A stretch of 47,258 bases of DNA, from the NCBI RefSeq assembly GCF_003851045.1, contig NZ_BFBX01000003.1, positions 102,961 to 150,218 of the forward strand. Direction: 5' to 3'. A program made the position numbers and the translations under genes. This DNA comes from Paenibacillus sp. 598K. Lineage in GTDB: Bacteria > Bacillota > Bacilli > Paenibacillales > Paenibacillaceae. A model generated the notes under the pieces. The model worked only from the letters and a program-made list of their open reading frames with translations, had not been told where the DNA came from and did not search any database. Of this stretch, positions 46,056 to 47,258 are shown in pieces. Position 1 is the stretch's first letter, and the number at the start of each line of letters is the position of its first letter.

Positions 46056-46630
46056 ATCTGGCCAATCGCATCACATTGGCGAGGATTTTTCTGGTGCCGA
46101 TCATCGTCTTCTTCCTATTGGTGCGGCTGGATATCGAGCCGATTGTGTTCGGAGATTTCCAGATCACGTATAATCAGATCATCGCGGCGCTGATTTTCAT
46201 CATCGCGGCGAGCACGGATGGACTAGACGGCTATATCGCTCGCAAAAACAAGCAGGTCACCAATTTGGGCAAGCTGCTCGACCCATTGGCAGACAAGCTG
46301 CTCGTTGCTGCCGTGCTGATCTCGCTCGTCCAAATGAACAAACTGGATGCTGTCATCGCGATTATTATTATTAGCCGGGAGTTCGCGGTTACGGGACTGC
46401 GGCAGATCGCCCTGCTCGACGGCAAGGTCATGGCCGCCAGCAACTGGGGCAAGTGGAAGACGGCGGTGCAGATTACGATGATTATCGCGCTGCTCCTCAA
46501 CAACTTCCCGTTTGCCTTTATCGATGTGCGTTTCGATCTGATTTCGAGCTGGGTCGCGGCGCTGATTACGCTCTATTCCGGCGTTGACTACTTCATCAAG
46601 AATAAAAATATCATTCCCGTCTCCGAGTAA
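46052..46630 (+). CDS. pgsA: CDP-diacylglycerol-glycerol-3-phosphate phosphatidyltransferase
   Basis: PgsA makes phosphatidylglycerol phosphate from CDP-diacylglycerol, the product of CdsA. The 192 residues have about four to five membrane segments and the CDP-alcohol phosphotransferase signature, from DGLDGYIAR (metal-binding Asp) to GKLLDPLADK. The length is normal. The start overlaps the rimO stop (ATGA at 46052-46055). The order pgsA then cinA is the same as in B. subtilis. A perfect terminator follows. Confidence 0.96.
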   Translation: MNLANRITLARIFLVPIIVFFLLVRLDIEPIVFGDFQITYNQIIAALIFIIAASTDGLDGYIARKNKQVTNLGKLLDPLADKLLVAAVLISLVQMNKLDAVIAIIIISREFAVTGLRQIALLDGKVMAASNWGKWKTAVQITMIIALLLNNFPFAFIDVRFDLISSWVAALITLYSGVDYFIKNKNIIPVSE

Positions 46631-46688
46631 TCGATACGGGAGCAGGACGGCGCGCGGATTGTGATGCGAGGCGCGCCCACGGATGGAC

Positions 46689-46724
46689 AGACATCATTCC
46701 CGCGTGGAATGATGTCTTTGTTTC
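46689..46724 (+). terminator. Intrinsic terminator of pgsA
   Basis: AGACATCATTCC (46689-46700), loop CGCGT, GGAATGATGTCT (46706-46717) is a perfect 12-bp stem, followed by TTGTTT. A second GC-rich inverted repeat GCGCGC lies before it (46650-46655, 46671-46676). Confidence 0.93.
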
Positions 46725-46762
46725 CTCAATTTTCGATACGCAAACTAGGAGGATGGCTAGCG

Positions 46763-47258
46763 ATGAAGGCAGAGATCATAGCTGTTGGAACAGAACTGCT
46801 GCTCGGACAGATCGTCAATACGAATGCGCAATATTTATCCAGAGGATTGGCCGATCTGGGCATCGACGTCTATTTCCAGACGGTCGTAGGCGACAATACG
46901 ACACGCTTGACGCAAGCAATTCATACCGCCCGGGCGCGCGCCGACCTGATCTTGTTCACCGGCGGACTGGGCCCGACCCAGGATGATCTGACCAAGGATG
47001 CGCTGGCGGCCGATCTGGGCCGGGGACTGCATATCGACGAGCCGTCGATGGCCAAGATCGAAGCGCTGTTCGCTGGCCGGGGCGCACAGATGGTGGAGAG
47101 CAATCGTCGGCAGGCGCTCATGATCGAAGGCTCTGACCCGCTGGCCAACGAGACCGGGCTCGCGGTCGGCAATGCGCTCACCGTCGAGGGCACGCACTAC
47201 ATGCTGCTGCCGGGCCCGCCGCGCGAGATGAAGCCGATGTTCGATGGACCGGCGAGCG
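46763..47258 (+). CDS. cinA: CinA competence/damage-inducible protein, N-terminal part (cut by window edge)
   Basis: About 165 residues of CinA are visible; the rest lies beyond the right edge. The N-terminal molybdopterin-binding-like domain ([21 protein letters not shown] and [15 protein letters not shown]) is diagnostic. CinA proteins are ADP-ribose pyrophosphatase and, in the C-terminal part, often NMN deamidase; the C-terminal domain cannot be seen here. In Bacillus, cinA is followed by recA and is induced with competence. The ATG at 46763 follows AGGAGG (46747-46752). Confidence 0.94.
   Translation, partial: MKAEIIAVGTELLLGQIVNTNAQYLSRGLADLGIDVYFQTVVGDNTTRLTQAIHTARARADLILFTGGLGPTQDDLTKDALAADLGRGLHIDEPSMAKIEALFAGRGAQMVESNRRQALMIEGSDPLANETGLAVGNALTVEGTHYMLLPGPPREMKPMFDGPAS

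Overview
The window is one continuous stretch of core Gram-positive, endospore-former chromosome, about 57-58% GC by eye. Gene order follows the Bacillus subtilis block from swrB/rpsB to pgsA/cinA closely. Protein sequences, GC content and a dispersed structured repeat after truB point to the family Paenibacillaceae (Cohnella or a GC-rich Paenibacillus); the genus is inference. Endospore formation is supported by dpaA/dpaB, spoIIIE and sleB, and flagellar motility by the end of a SwrB-like gene at the left edge. Almost every gene is on the + strand.

Layout: (1) 1-3791, tail of a swrB-like gene, a small membrane protein, then rpsB, tsf, pyrH and frr (ribosome, elongation, UMP kinase, ribosome recycling). 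(2) 3906-9500, uppS, cdsA, dxr, rseP and proS: isoprenoid carrier, phospholipid precursor, MEP pathway, site-2 protease and prolyl-tRNA synthetase. (3) 9526-13833, polC, the replicative polymerase. (4) 13864-21197, a strong promoter and a hairpin leader, then rimP, nusA, rnpM, ylxQ, infB, rbfA, nrnA and truB, a transcription/translation operon. (5) 21197-25046, the structured repeat, ribF, rpsO with its own promoter, and pnp. (6) 25169-31728, ylxY, mlpA, dut, then dpaA-dpaB-dapG-dapA, which links lysine/diaminopimelate synthesis to dipicolinate for the spore core; asd is missing from this cluster. (7) 31811-38345, rnjB, tepA, ylzJ, spoIIIE and sleB. (8) 38487-43089, ymfF, ymfH and ymfI (linked to EF-P modification), ymfJ and ymfK. 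(9) 43105-47258, rodZ, yajQ, rimO, pgsA and the start of cinA.

Many genes overlap by 1-20 bases (ATGA, GTGA or TAATG junctions), which suggests translational coupling. TTG starts are common: cdsA, rimP, infB, mlpA, dut and spoIIIE. Two sporulation promoters can be read: a sigma-K type site before dpaA and a sigma-G type site before sleB.

No unknown defence, mobile or biosynthetic system was found. The points most worth a second look are the structured repeat at 21197-21357, the archaeal/eukaryotic-type ProRS in the usual bacterial proS locus, the missing asd, the compartment-specific spore promoters, the rimP-nusA leader, the RGG/Gln-rich IF2 insert, the degenerate YlxY active site, and a yajQ terminator that runs into the rimO promoter. 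No intergenic gap exceeds about 210 bases.
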